DNA of 64,000 bases, from the NCBI GenBank assembly GCA_911728455.2, contig OU452222.1, forward strand, positions 9,694,108 to 9,758,107, given 5' to 3'. Origin of the DNA: Marthasterias glacialis. Taxonomy: Eukaryota; Echinodermata; Asteroidea; Forcipulatida; Asteriidae. The translations under genes were made by a program, and so were the position numbers. Under the pieces are notes generated by a model, which was given only the letters and a program-made list of their open reading frames with translations, had not been told where the DNA came from and ran no database searches. This document shows positions 49,674 to 63,000 of the stretch, piece after piece (the first letter of the stretch is position 1; every line of letters begins with the position of its first letter).

Positions 49674-49987
49674 ACTAGTTGCGATAATCGTAACCCTCCA
49701 TCCTCCCGACCGTCGGGAGGATGGAGGGTTACGATTATCGCAACTAGGAGTACACGAGCCTCATAGAGTGACATGTACAAAATCCTATTCGAAACTTTCT
49801 GCCCTTCACATTTACATGGCTACAGTTCTTTTTTGTAATCAGATCTCGCCAAAACTAGGCTCTATGTGTTCTTTCAACTCTCATCGAGCGTTGCACGGGT
49901 CCAGAAAATCCACTCCGCAAACTAAACGTTGTTAAAAAGGGATAAATTCTCACCGTAACTCGGATCCCATTCAAACAGTAATGCAAC
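49398..49987 (+). repeat. ~228-bp direct duplication around a palindrome
   Basis: The segment 49398-49625 (CATAGAGTGACATGTACAAA…) recurs at 49762-49987 with about 10 substitutions. The right arm of the foldback and the 73-bp palindrome lie between the two copies. The second copy runs into ATATGGCGGCCGG. Confidence 0.9.
49675..49747. mobile_element. perfect 73-bp palindrome flanked by direct repeats
   Basis: Arms of 36 bp (CTAGTTGCGATAATCG… and its exact complement) surround a single central C. The direct repeat GGAGTACAC (12 bp, CTAGGAGTACAC, if flanking CTA is included) stands on each side, at 49667-49675 and 49747-49755. This is what a 9-bp target-site duplication around a 71-bp element would look like. 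No mismatch is present between the arms. Confidence 0.9.
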
Positions 49988-50005
49988 AAATATGGCGGCC
50001 GGAGC

Positions 50006-50080
50006 TGCAAAATTAACTGGTACGCGGAACCAGCCCATAGGACCAGCGCACCGCATAGCAGCATACCAGTTAATTTTGCA
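50006..50080. repeat. 17-bp perfect inverted repeat (stem-loop)
   Basis: TGCAAAATTAACTGGTA at 50006-50022 and its exact complement at 50064-50080, with a 41-nt loop that itself contains GCGG…CCGC. It lies next to ATGGCGGCC, about 1.1 kb upstream of SYS1. Confidence 0.85.
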
Positions 50081-50089
50081 ACTACATTG

Positions 50090-51147
50090 TACATGTCTCT
50101 AAGTTAAAGGGACCTGTAGGCTGCTACACATGGTTCAATGTACACATACACGTACATGTATGACATGATCATGACATTTGGTCATGATCGAAAAAAATTG
50201 GAAACAGTTGATCAATCTACAAACTTACTCTATGGGAACTTAAAACCAGTGCCAAGTGTGCCCAGAGAAATGTTACTCTGATGAACGAACACAAAGTAGT
50301 TGTCTCCATCACTTGGTTTCTGATTTTGATTGCCAAATTTTAAAAAGCCTGACGTGAATGTGCACAAAATCTGTGACTAAATATAAATTAGTGTTTTCTT
50401 TTACATACACCCAGATCCTTTTGGTTAAAGTCCTTGATTTCAACGGAAAAACATGCTCAGTAGATGTATGTAGGTTAGTCATGGTATGTGTTTATTGAAA
50501 TAAAAAAAAGATCACACCAATCCGTAGGCCTACTTTCAGGGAATCCTTTGTATGAATACTCACCTTGTGTACCCCAAAGAGCAACCAGGAACCAATGGGA
50601 GACTGCAGAAGACTTGCATTGCAATAAGTGCAAATCCAATGGAAAATTAATTGGGCATGATTGCTGCTATACAAGAATTGTTCTTTTGAAGAAGAAAAAA
50701 GGACAACACATATAAAATGAAGATTGTTAATGAGTAAAAAGTTCAGGATTGTTGGAGGAAAGAAGCTCCTCTGTCTTGAATCATTTTGTTTTCCAGTGAA
50801 TTAATTTTCTGATTCTCTCGCTTTCTTTGCAGGCGAAGAGGAGTTACCACCAAGGTCACTTCTGGAGTAATTAACATCAACGCCACTTCTTGATGGTCTG
50901 TCCTCATAATGGGCACAAGATACATAGTAAATCACTCTGTATCCACATCTGATTTCAAGTAACAAAGGATGGATCCCATATGAAAAGCGTTTTTCTATCA
51001 AATCTCACTCGGTCCTGCAATGAAAACTTTTAGTGCCGTAGTGTACTGATGACAACTGCACATAGACTGTACCTCATTCAAGTAACATTCACGCCTGATT
51101 TGAAATAAAAAGAAGATTAGAATTGTGATTTAGAACGAACAGTCACC
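50090..51147 (+). promoter_or_regulatory. SYS1 upstream region
   Basis: No coding exon. The start context is GTCACCATGG, close to the animal optimum. A possible 5' UTR acceptor, TTCTTTGCAG, ends at 50832. ATATGGCGGCCGG at about 49990 is a YY1-like motif that could mark the promoter, but no transcript evidence is available. A 75-codon frame at 50488-50715 has two CxxC-like pairs (HCNKCKSNG, HDCC) but no recognised family. Confidence 0.3.
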
Positions 51148-52777
51148 ATGGTTGGAACATTCCGGAGTCACGTGTGGGACCCTCTCCTCCTGATCGCCCA
51201 GATCTTCTTCATGCAGTGCACATTTTATATCTGTTATGGATTCTGGCTGGTGTTTGTGGACGTAATCCTAGATAATCCAAAACTCCTGGATCAAGTATTC
51301 AAGTATGAGGTAGGTCTTCGTTCATACAAGGAATTCACTAATTTGCCCAATGCCGGCACTTCTTTTACTGTAGGTCTTTTTATGTCATTGGTAGACATAA
51401 TACAGTTATTCCCATCCTCTAGTTTTCAATTACATGGCCAAACATCACTGAACAAGACTGAGCGAGATCAGTAAACTTTGGATTCGATCAACTACCAAAG
51501 TCCCAAATTATGAAGCAATACAGACGGATCTTAATTAATTGAAGCATGTAAAAACATCCTTGCGTAAATAGAAAATTTGTGCAAAATCTTGGTCTAACAA
51601 AATTGTTCATTAAAAACAAAAATTGTTAAAAATCATGGAGCTCTTTTTTTGATAATTTGACTTCCCAAGAAGTTTTTACAAGCTCTTCACTTTGAAGTAA
51701 AGGTTTCTATTAATAATAGACCACAATAATTGAGTTACATACATGCGACTGTACATACATGTTCATATCAATAATGACGAATGTTTCATTCTTGCAGTGT
51801 CTTGAGTTCAGCAGCTCAAAAGGGAGAACAATTGTCGCAGTTTATGTCTTGAATTCTTTAACATGGTAAGTTCACAAGCAACGAAAATGTGTAGGGCCTA
51901 TGTGCTTCAAAATCTTGAATATCTGTAAGTGCCCTTCTCCTTATGACACTGGTCACTGGGGTGCCCTCGCACAGAGGTCAAAAGGTTGTTGCTATTTGAC
52001 CCATTCTGTGCATTTCCATTGTTTCATCATCGTTTTACCTCTAAGAGGGTGGCTAAATGACATCAATGCAGGTCTATGGGCCAAAGTGGTTGAGGGTACA
52101 TGTACAGTGCACATGTACCTTGTATGTATTTCTTGACATTTCAAACTCATCATGCTTTACATTGGGCGAGACATGTACATTTGTACATTGTATTGTAGAA
52201 TTAATTTTATTTGAAGACTGCAAGACTAAATTACTTGTAGATGGAGGAAAACTCCTGTGTAATTCTGCGTACTCTTTTGCAGATTCGGTTGAGTCAGAAT
52301 ACACTGATCTAATGTCAAGAGAAAACACATTCCTCAGGCTCTTCTCTAAGACTACACTATCCAAAAGTAATTTGTCTCATGCAAATGGCGTTCACCAAAT
52401 ATCTCACCATGCTTAGCTTCAACTCTAATGCTTGTATGTACATACAAGTTACACTTCCCATGCTCTTGAACTTTATGTAGATGTTAAATCTCCAAAACGA
52501 TGTTAGATAATTTATTTTTGAACATTTTTCATGCAGTGCCTTAGGATTGTGGGTTGCTGTCCAGAGGGCAAAGCAGTGCACAGATTTCGCCGTGACCGTC
52601 CACCTGATCCACCTGTTAGCCTGCTGGGTGTACAACAGACAATTTCCCCACACGTTATCGTGGTGGCTCATCAACATCATTTGTGTAGCGATGATGACAG
52701 TACTCGGAGAATTCTTGTGTATGAGGAGCGAGATGAAGGCCATCCCACTGTCTGTGGCTGCCAGGTCGGACTTATGA
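51148..52777 (+). CDS. SYS1: SYS1 Golgi-localised integral membrane protein, complete
   Basis: Three exons: 51148-51309, 51798-51865 and 52537-52777 (TGA 52775-52777). GT-AG borders and phases agree, giving 156 residues, the same as I recall for human SYS1. The start MVGTFRSHVWDPLLLIAQIF matches the family's M-x-G-x-FRS-x-VWDPLLI opening; later blocks are the membrane-proximal FVDVILDN, DFAVTVHLIHLLACW, FPHTLSWWL and LGEFLCMRSEMKAIPL. Four hydrophobic membrane spans are visible. SYS1 is known to receive N-acetylated ARFRP1/Arl3p at the trans-Golgi network, supporting Arl1 and golgin recruitment and Golgi-endosome traffic. No broken residue is seen, so the gene should be functional. It lies alone between repeat-rich stretches, with the composite palindrome locus 1.4 kb upstream. 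Confidence 0.97.
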
Positions 52778-53584
52778 CCTAACCTATGACCCTTGACATG
52801 CCTTCCACATGAAAATCTACAAAACACTTCAATGAACCCACTTCAAGGCACATGAGTGACTCCAGTTACTAATCACTTACTTTGGGAACTTGTCACTTTT
52901 GACTTTAGTATTTGGTGACATAATACATGTTACCAAGTAAAGCATGCTTGATGTGTTATGCGATGATGAAATTCAATGGGAGACTGAGATTTCAGGTGGC
53001 AGCAGACATAGTGGGTAATTCACAATTTTTAAAGTAGTTTCTGATCATGGGCACATTTCAAAAAAAAGAAATAAACCGGTAAATTCTGCTGCCTCCCCAA
53101 AAGTCAACAGCAGGACCCTTCCTAATGGGACACGTTTTTACACATTGTTAAGAGGACAATGACTGATGCATTGTCTGCCCCTTATCCTCAAGGATATACA
53201 TAAGACCTTGCAATTTGCTTTTACCATGTGTTGTAAATACCAAGTGTTTTTTTTTAAACAAGTTATATTACAAGCAATTGAAGGTACATAGGAGTGAAAC
53301 ACACAAATCTTTACCAGTATTAGAGCTGAAAGTTGCAGGACAATTTGCCTACAACCAATAGCAGCGCTTATGAACATCTTGTAAATGTTGGATACTTATT
53401 ATTACGTGTACATCACTTCCAAAGAAACCTTCCACTAATTGTACATGTATTCATGACCTGCATCCACACAATGAGAGTTCAGTCATCGGTTTCTAAACTG
53501 AGATTATTGTGCAAGTATTCTATACATGTATCTGTATTAAGCTCAAATCTAAGAATACTGAGCTGAATTTTTTTTAATATTGTT

Positions 53585-53710
53585 TTTTTTTTAATGCCCA
53601 TCACAAGGCCTTAAGGCCACTCGAGGTGTGGGCTACTTTTTGAAGGGATAGAAACCTGCCCCAATGCGCAGAAACAAGACATGGCGAGATCTAAACGCAA
53701 GTCTCTTCAC
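53585..53710 (-). mobile_element. truncated SINE, minus strand
   Basis: AATGCCCATCACAAGG and GGCCACTCGAGGTGTGGGCTAC appear here in reverse orientation relative to the tail of the SINE at 40430-40765 (GTAGCCCACACCTTGAGTGG). Only the 3' part is present; the tRNA-like head is lost. Confidence 0.6.
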
Positions 53711-55620
53711 AGCACAGATAAGGCCAGGGAGGGGTAAATTAATCTGTTGTGAGACAAACATAACTGCCTCTTCCCTTATTAAAGTGTCTTAAAATCTGCA
53801 CAAAAGCTCCAAAGCATACACTCTGCATTTTATCCTTCCACAATTATCTGTGTTTTTGTAAAGTTTCTCTCATTTTGTGTGAGCAGTTACAATGTGTCAT
53901 TAACCCACACCATTGTGCACAATTCTCTTATTGATACAAGTTAACTAGGACTTCATTAGTGGGGTGCACGATTTGTCCATTTAGCCCACGGAATGTGTAC
54001 AAGGAAAGCCTTCATGTTAAGCATTTTAATGCATTATTTTTGTTATAAATGAAAACTGCATACATTTATTGTATCGTAATTTATGTTATGTACATGTTTA
54101 GTGAAAAACAATGCGGTAATGCACACAAGCGTACATGTGCATGTTTACTGCTATAAATCAGTACAAACATATACCTTGCATTGTACTCAAATTGTACTCA
54201 TTCACAAAGTTTATAGTTACTAAATTTAGCTTGGCATGCTTAGTTCAAAAACATTTGCATATAAAATCTGTAAGCATTTGGTGTTTACTTTCAAGTTTTA
54301 ACTTTTACAGGGAACTTGGACATTTTCATCAAGTATCAGTTGGACAAGTGCATACCTACATAAACATAATCACACATGAACATCTTCTAGTGTAAAATGC
54401 TATAAACTTTGTTGAAATGTACAATACACAAATTACTGCTGGTCATTTTGGGGTCAAATGAGGTCAATGTCATTGCTACATGGATTGGACAATCAACAGC
54501 TGCATGAACACATTGATGGCTACAGCTCAGAGAGGGTACAGTGTACAGTGTTGTGTACGAACATTGCCAAAAAGTATTCAGAATATCTTTTTTTCCATGT
54601 TAAATCTGACACTTGTGCATACAGGTGGCTTTGCAATATGTGTAGAGCCAGATTACGCACCTTAAACTAATTGTGTGTCCAGTTTCTCAGTCATGTCAGT
54701 ACAAGCAAAGATTATAGAGCGCCAAAGGCGCAAGATGGGGATCTGTGGATTTATCTATTGTTGGAACGTGAAATACGCTTGGGGGCCATTTTAGCAAGTG
54801 AATGCTTTGTTTCCCCTTGATAGCAATGGTCATTGTCTGCAATGATCTGCACTGATCTATTGTTGTATCCATAGAGTTACTTGCCGAAATGGCATCCAGT
54901 GGGATTTCACGTTTCAGCCAGAGTACCCCATCTTGCGCCTTCAGCACTCCAGTGGGATTTCACAATATGTACAGTATAGCGTTCTACACAAAGGTGGAAT
55001 CTTCGGTTCAGCTTATGAATGTGTATGTGCATATATGTACAATAACATTTCCTCTGACGCAAGTTATTGGTCACATACAGTCTTGGCCTAAGTCACTCAA
55101 TTTGGACATATTGAGCAAACAATGATGAAAAAAAGGACTTAATGTCACTGTTAAAATGTGACATAATGGCAGTAAAAACCAGTTACGATAAACTTGGTAT
55201 CGGAACCTTTATTTTGCATAAAAGGCATGCAATACAGTGTAAGTTTATTTCAAATAAAATAAATGCCTTTATATAAACCTCTTCTAATTCAAGAGCTGTA
55301 CAAGTTGGAATAAATAATTAACTATTTTGATAAATGAATGCACATTTCTTCTGCAAAACTGCTCTTTTTAGAAACCCTTATTAATTCAACTTGACCAACA
55401 TTGTCACAGCTGCATTACCGAACACATGTAAATGCAAAGATACATATATTTAATAATTAGTTAATAAATCATCAAATGTACAATACTGTCAAGTTCTTGG
55501 ATTATTCTACAATAACAAAAAAACAATAATTTATTGGATTAAAAAGTGTGTGAAGTGTAGATTATTTAACCATATGCATCATTTGATTCCCTCCCCCATT
55601 ACCACTGTGTAGTGACCCAA

Positions 55621-55805
55621 GTCACATGACATAATCATCACAATAATCTTGGTTGTGCTATTTTAGAAGTCAATGTCACTGTGTGTTATACAGTGTAGTG
55701 CACATTTTAGGCAACACCACGTTTACGCGGATACCTGTTGACTTCCAAAATGGTAAGCGTGGCACAGTCGCTGCGTGTGATGGGCATGCAAGGGGTCAAT
55801 ACCAA
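55621..55805 (-). repeat. diverged fragment of the 1.1-kb unit
   Basis: CATCACAATAATCTTGGTTG, TCAATGTCACTGTGTGTTATAC and GCAAGGGGTCAAT follow the reverse complement of the unit's interval part (the region of its recurrent open frame), with an extra ~40 bp between. It is the most diverged copy seen. Confidence 0.7.
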
Positions 55806-58800
55806 GACATAGCAACATACACAACAGTATTACCCCAATCCAATTATTTAACCCAAATGACACGGCAATATATTCCCGATTTCATGGAAAGGAAATGGAC
55901 TTGTACCTGGCAGAAGGACGTAAAGCAAGTTTCCCCGGCCGAAGTTTGTAGGCGAATGAGGTGCAAAATTGTGTTGGAAAGATTTACATATTTAATAAGC
56001 ACAAAACAATTTTGCTTTACCCAAAAAAGGTTACCAGCCAAGATACCATGGTAATTCAGCGACCAACATTAAGGCCATTTCACATGCAGGCAAATTTACA
56101 GGCAACAAGTTCCAGGCAATGTCCAAGAAGAAAGAACACACCAGACTCTGTTTTTACATAATTTTAAGATACTGTTTGAAAAACGCCTTTTGTGGAACCA
56201 GTGTTAACTTTGAATGCAGTGGAGTGAGTTGCCTCTGGAGAAGTGCCTGTAAAAATGACCTCATATAACAATGATGCTTAAAATTGATTTTTGGATAATA
56301 ATATGATCATATACATCTACATACTGTATTGTCAGTAATGTCGGAAAAACGTGTCATCACCTTCCCAACATTTCATAACCCAAAAGCCACATTTACATTG
56401 GACAGAGAACTGTGAAGTTACTGTGTCAAATTGTGAGTTGCTGAGCCCATGAACGTGCCATGGCGAAATTGTTACCTTAAGAGTCAGACATGACATTTAG
56501 CCCTGGGAAAAAAAGTAGGAAAATTGTATTAAGTACAGGTGTTGACCTACATATGGTACATGTACAGGCTTTTATCAACCTTTTTCAGGCTATTTAAAAA
56601 CAATTTTAGGGACTTCTTTAAGGCCCCAACAAATTGGAAATCTATTAAAGTAGGAAGAATATCATGCCTGACCAGTACCAATCCTCCAGGGAAATGTTTC
56701 TCTCCGAAGTACTATCAAAGTTCAGACCCAACACTTACTGGATCCAAGAGTCTGATTGCAAATGCAGCTTTTGTCTCTTTGTATACAATCAATTCAGAAA
56801 ATAACAATAATAACACCAATAGGATATTGCTTTTTAAAGGCACCATTGTGAAAGATGAAAATAAACAACATTCTTAAATAAAGATTTAAACATATTTTCG
56901 TCTTATAATTGTTTTTTTAGCACAACTACAAAAAATGTGTAACAAAAATACACTTGGAATACAAGAGTGCTGAAAAATTGTAATAATTTTGGTCTTTATA
57001 AAGTCTTGCCTTTAAAATAATGAATGATTTTTATATTTTCAGGAACAGGGCAAATTTCGAAAACTAAAAGTCCCAAATCAAATCGTGACATGTAACCAAT
57101 TTTGAAAGAATTCATAATACATTGTGTGTTTTTTCACATTAAAATGTCAACAGTGCAAGTTGACACAGACTTAATACAGCCTGCAAGAAAGTAACACTAG
57201 AAAACAACAACAAAATAATAATAACCAATCCATTTGAATACAAAAATGTCTTTGAATATAAAAATGTACATGTCTGCACCAGTTTTCCACATTACTGGGT
57301 TACCATTACACTTAATTATATGCATCACACACAGGTTGTTCTTTCTTTGCATGATGCTGGTGCCTGGTATATTTGCATTAACATCATTGGTTGAAGATAT
57401 ATGTGCTGCGTAAAATAAACAATGCTTTGACAGCACAATGTATGAAGTAATGCAACGGAGACACATAATAGTCTGTGGAGTTGCATATAAAATACAGAGC
57501 CTTATTGTTTAGATGAAAAATGGTAGTTATACTTGCATGTGAAGGCACATTGTAAGCGCGTATGGGTAGACCTGTATCAGCAATGTCGACTTTGAACAAT
57601 AGCATTAATGAATTTAAGGTAAACTGTACCCTGCAATATGTAACGCTAAAAGCCCAGCTTTAAGATAATATAAAAATATAAAGTAAATGGTTTCATCAAA
57701 TATAATATAAATTAGCCTCAAGTGTCGATACATGTGTATTTCCAACCAAATAAAAAGGAACAAATACAGAGAAAAAATTCTCAAAATAACAACATAATTC
57801 AAACGAAAATAAATAAAAAGAAATAGCTCTTATAAAATATGAAAACAAGAAACAGCTGTTACAAAATGACCTATGGTATAAATGCAAAAGATGGTATCGA
57901 TCTCATGTTTTGACCCTAGCACAGTCTTTTTCAAAGGCGAATTTGACGAGCAACTGCAGTCTTATGTGCCGGCTACTTTTTTGCAACCATTAAAAACCCA
58001 TGTAGCAGGAAATTCTCCAGCGGAACCTGGCAGCATACATTGTACTGTAGCTCTTAAACTTCTGGGGATGTAGGCAGGCGCCAGACCCCTACATCATTAT
58101 GGCTTCACTTTTGCATCCCGCAAATAGAGCTGCCAACTTCTTTTCATACAAGTTACTTCAACAATCTTGAACTCACTGACTGTAAAAGTGTCTGAAGTGA
58201 ACAAATTGGATGCCCAATTTTTGATTTTTCAGCAAATTTGGACACCAAGTTTCCAGATCCTGACAAATACTTTGCTTGTTTTCATCCGTAAAAACATCCA
58301 CAACTACAGAAATTGTATATGTCTGTACTTGTACTGATGACTATAATGAAATACATACTTGTACAACAAAAACTGAATACCATGGAGTAAATTTTGTCAT
58401 TGAATGAAAAACTTCTGCTGTAGAACAGCTTAGTGCTATAACAAACAAAAATGTGCATAACACACACATAAAAAGGTAACAGCGAAATTTGCATTCAACA
58501 AGTTTCTATTAAAAAAAGAAAATCACCTTGCTAACAAAGTGAGATGGTTAACATGAATTAAAATGCATAAAGGCATGAATTACTTCATCAAATTCAAATT
58601 ACAAGTTTTAAGGCACTCACCTCAATAAGGCACTTCTGTGATAAATATCTATGCCGCAGATACACTGTAATTATTTATTTTAAAAAAGCATTGCCAAAAA
58701 ATTACTTCAAAATTACAAATATTGAAATAAACAGCTAAACTTATAGTTGTTGAAGGGTTTAGCAGTTCTAACAATGCCAATTGACAAGTCATGTTCCTTG

Positions 58801-59047
58801 ACTACCACTTACTGCAGCAAACACTGTAAATCACAGCATCAGACCACAATAATCAAGGTATGATACACAATTGGATTTTGAATCCTCAGATTTTTAATAA
58901 AATATACAACCAACCAGTTAAAATTTCATCAAATTATTAGTGAACTTTTTTGATACCACTGAAATTTTTTTTTTGTTTCAGAGTTTTTTTGTTTTATGAC
59001 CATTACCAATCAACTATCATACCTTTAGAGACGGATATCCCATTTAA

Positions 59048-59265
59048 CAGTGGCGTAAACAGGGGGTGGGGGATCACCCCCCCCCCACCAGAAACCTTGC
59101 TCCCTTCTAGCCCCTTTTCTTTTGCCCCCCCCCCAAATGAGATTTAAAAAATGTGCAAATGAATGGTTCAATAAATTAAATAGCCCCCCCCCAAATGATG
59201 TCTTTGCCCCTGCTTGCCCCCCCCCCCCCCCCCCCCCCCGACGAAAATGTCTGGTTACGCCACTG
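59048..59265. mobile_element. hAT-like MITE with 8-bp target duplication
   Basis: The ends CAGTGGCGTAAAC and GTTACGCCACTG are inverted repeats. The flanks CCATTTAA (59040-59047) and CCGTTTAA (59266-59273) are an 8-bp duplication with one change. The 218-bp interior is C-rich with four C runs of 7-20 nt and no coding capacity. CAG ends and 8-bp duplications are hAT features. Confidence 0.85.
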
Positions 59266-59679
59266 CCGTTTAAATTCACCTCTTAAAGAAACCTCATAAC
59301 ACTTAATTGATTAACCAATTTAATAATCACCCTTGCAACCCATTTTCACACAAACCCTTGTTTTGGATATCAGGGCCCACTTTCATGGTGCAGCTTACTG
59401 CAGACTTCTGTTCTTACAGCTCCCTATAAACCATTTCATTCTTATGAGCTGTAAGCAGTGCCATGAAATGGGGCTTAAGTCTTATTTGCAATTAGTTTTC
59501 AGATTGCTTCTGAATCAGCAATTTATACCCAAGGGTTGTGTTTGTCAAAAATACCGTAGAAATTAATGATCTAAGCAATTACTACAGGGCTTGAATTTCA
59601 GGGAAATCTCTACAAGACCAGAGGGCTTTTACCTCAAAGAACTTTCACTGGATTAGAAATTTCACAGACCCTAAAATAG

Positions 59680-59685
59680 TTTATT
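59680..59685 (-). terminator. candidate polyadenylation hexamer of the ankyrin gene
   Basis: TTTATT on the plus strand reads AATAAA on the minus strand, about 385 bp past the stop codon at 60068. Its use is not proven. Confidence 0.35.
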
Positions 59686-60067
59686 TTTTTATTTTTTTAT
59701 GATTTTTTTTTATGAACTGCTTTGAAGGTAGTGCAGACATGAAAACTCACAAAAAATGAGCAAATCTTGAAATGCATGTGTTTGTATGTTTTGGAGAAAA
59801 AACGCTTGACTATGTTAGGCCATGAGGTTACTGGCGATTTGTTATTTTTGAAGGTACATTTTGCACTAACACAACGGTATGTTATGCACTTGACCTGGCC
59901 TGATACTTCATGAAGGCAATTGAGGCAATTGCCTCCATGCTCCTGGTCATTGCCTTGGTGCCCCTTAAAATATTCCAATAGAAATTAAATCTTACCTCAT
60001 AGAGATGCCCTTTACAAAAGAAAACTGCCCTGCCCTTACAAGATAGAAGTGTCAAGCCTGTGTATCT

Positions 60068-63000
60068 CTACAACATGCCACCATTGATGGCAGATTGATC
60101 TTCACTGTTTCTATCTTGGTCTATGAGAAGGCTCTTCAACTGACTTGAAGAGGTCTCTGGCAAGAAGTCTTTGGCACACATTCCTTCCTGATTAGCGAGG
60201 TGCAGCGTTGCTGAATTCTGGAGCAGAAGCTGGGTCATCCTGTGGTTGTTGTGCATTACAGCGAGCATCAAGGGTGTGTTCTGGGTGTGTACATGTAGAC
60301 AAAATACATCAAAGTCCAAAATGAATGTCAGCCTTTTTGATCATTTGAAATTCGAACTCATTTGAAATTCAAACTCATTTGAAATTCGAACTCATTTGAA
60401 ATTCGAACTCATTTGAAATTCGAACTCATTTGAAATTCGAACTCATTTGAAATTCGAACTCATTTGAAATTCGAAGCTAGAGAAAAAATGATATGTACCC
60501 TTCCAAAAATCAGAATGATACGTGTAGTGCACTGGATTCTAGTTCTGGTCCTGTTTGTGACACTTAACCATAAATGGTCTATCCTTTGCAAAAGACATTA
60601 AGCTGTGTGTCCCATGTTGTGAAACACACATAAAAAGAATCCACAACACTTACAGAGAAGGGACTTTACCACAGTGTTTCTGCCCTGGTCTTGCAGCAAT
60701 ATCTGCCACCTCACCTGCCATCCCTTTCAAGCTGTTGTACCTACTAATCATATCCCCTCATGGAAATGTTTTGAAGATAAAAATAACCAAGTAACCAAGT
60801 AACCAAGTACCTTTAAGATGTGTAATAATAACCAACCTTGGCAATTTCCTCTCTGATGTCAGGATCAATCTTAGCCTCTTGCAATAAGTATTCTGCAACA
60901 CTCAGTGCGTCATGCTGCACAGCTTCATGTAATGCTGATGTCTGCCTGTACAGGAACCTCAAACTGACACACTGGTCAATATGTAGACGTTTCACCTATT
61001 GACAAAAACAGTAGCCAAAATTCTTGCGGTTACATTATTAGCTTTTCTTTGATAATTTATTATCTATACGTTGCACGTACAGCAGATGAAGCGCATGTGT
61101 AACGTAATGACTTATCGCCAGTATAATCAGAGTACTGCATTTTAGTATGGGGCATTCACAATACAGTGCCCCACCAAGAGCTTGCCCCAGAGAGTTAATT
61201 TTAAAAGAAAATGTAGAGTTATCACAATTTGAATTTTGTAATGAGAAAAGGAATTTCTCAGCATTTTGAGATTTTAACTTAGGGGAAGCATTCACTGCCG
61301 TGATTGGTCAATTCATTAAAATCCTAACTCCAAAACGAGATTTCCCAGGATCCTTCCTCATCCTAACATAATCCAGCATTATCTAGTAACTCAACACCCA
61401 AACTTTTGGACTCTGATTATGGTGGTATGCCTGATCCCATATAATAAAGCATAATCAGTTTACTAGTCCTCAGTCCAACAGAATCAAACAAAACATGCAG
61501 TTTGGTTTTGAAGGGATTGGGTTGGTTAGGGTTAAGGATGGAGCATAACTTGGATCAGATTCATTGAACCCCTTCAACCCAGACCATCCCTTTAGAAACA
61601 CCAGGACAAGCCTAATTACCTGTGCTAAATCATCTTTCTGTACAGCTTTCCACAAACATTTCATGTCATCATCATCATATATAGAAACATAGGAAGAGGA
61701 AGGTGACGCTATCTCATCATCATCATCTGGACTTCTTGATGAAGACGTGGCATCAGAAACTACTACCTCTGGGATCTGAGTTGACAGGGTTTGAGGGTAG
61801 GACTCTTTTGCTGGTATTAAAAATAAAAATTAGGGGTAAGTTATCATGACACAAATCATACAAGATTTATTCAGTAATATTTGTTGTAGCTGTCATAGTT
61901 TGAAAATAGAAACAAAATCAAATCCCAGTTTGAGTTTCCATTTTTTTTTTCTGGCATGACTGGCAGGAGTCTGTGCAGCAAAACCTTGTATACTTTACAA
62001 GGTGCGATATTATCAGTTGTCACACAAGCACAAGTGGAATACGGAAAAATACAGTGCAGAAGCACTCTATTTTTCCATATTCCACGAGCGTGTGTGTGAC
62101 AACAAATTTGTTTTCACGCAAACTTTAAGTGCAGCTTAAAATAGCATGGAGTAAAAGAACAGCATTAGAACAGGGTTTGATATGAACCGTGCAATATGGT
62201 TTATTATCACACTGTTGTTGCCATGGATCGACCAACCAGAATCAAGAATTCAAGTTTGCTTGAAGATAAAATTGGGTGTTATAATTCAAAATAGCTCTGC
62301 ACACCTGATCTAAAATAATGAGTGCTTTGAGACACCCGAAGATAAAAGGCTATATATACCCCCAAATTCTGTGTTTTGTGACAGATTTCTGACATACCAG
62401 TTTGACATATTTGAGAGTTATTGTTGTTGGTGAGTTGCATTTCCACTTCTTCCTTGTACGCTTGTAGGAACTGGGACTGACATTCTTTTACGAGGGGGCG
62501 CTTTTCATCTGAGAGATGGAAGATGCGTCCTTCCACTTTGGGATTCACAGTGCACTGAGCTCTCTCTGCTAGATCTAAGTTTGCCTGTCGTAGTAGACTA
62601 TGGCGCCTGCCAGAGATATACAATGTGACATGGTTAGGCAGGTACATGTACACAAAGACAAAGCAAAAAATCTAGATGAAATCATGCAAGCAGAAAATTG
62701 CAATAAGCAAAATAATAGAAGGGCACCAATAGCAAAAATGATAATGAAATAGTATTTTGGCTTCTTTCTGCTAAGCAAGACTTTTTCTGTTCCAAGGAAT
62801 TTGTTTGCTTGATGAAATTGAGCCCTGATTGCTTGTGTGGCGCCGCCCACCTGGATGCCCACAGACCCCTTCAAGCAACTCCATCACCAATGACCTGCAA
62901 ATTGACAGTGTCTCTCCACTTCATGTCCCCCACCTGCTGTACGATTGTATGAAGTGGAGACAGTAGACTGCCTATGCTGGAACTCCAGCATGGCACCTAG

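Larger units (their letters stand above)
52778..59040. other. 3' region of SYS1 and intergenic DNA
   Basis: AT-rich. AATAAA-type hexamers occur at about 53069, 55253 and further on. A SINE fragment (53585-53710) and a fragment of the 1.1-kb unit (55621-55805) are described separately. GTGGGATTTCAC and GAGTACCCC-like words around 54900-54962 form a short direct duplication. Open frames such as 55653-56054 (133 codons) and 56539-56877 (112 codons) have no recognised motif and the first overlaps repeat sequence. Confidence 0.4.

Noticed and set aside
55653-56054. 133-codon plus-strand open frame
   Set aside because: It starts inside a fragment of the 1.1-kb repeat unit and has no recognisable domain.
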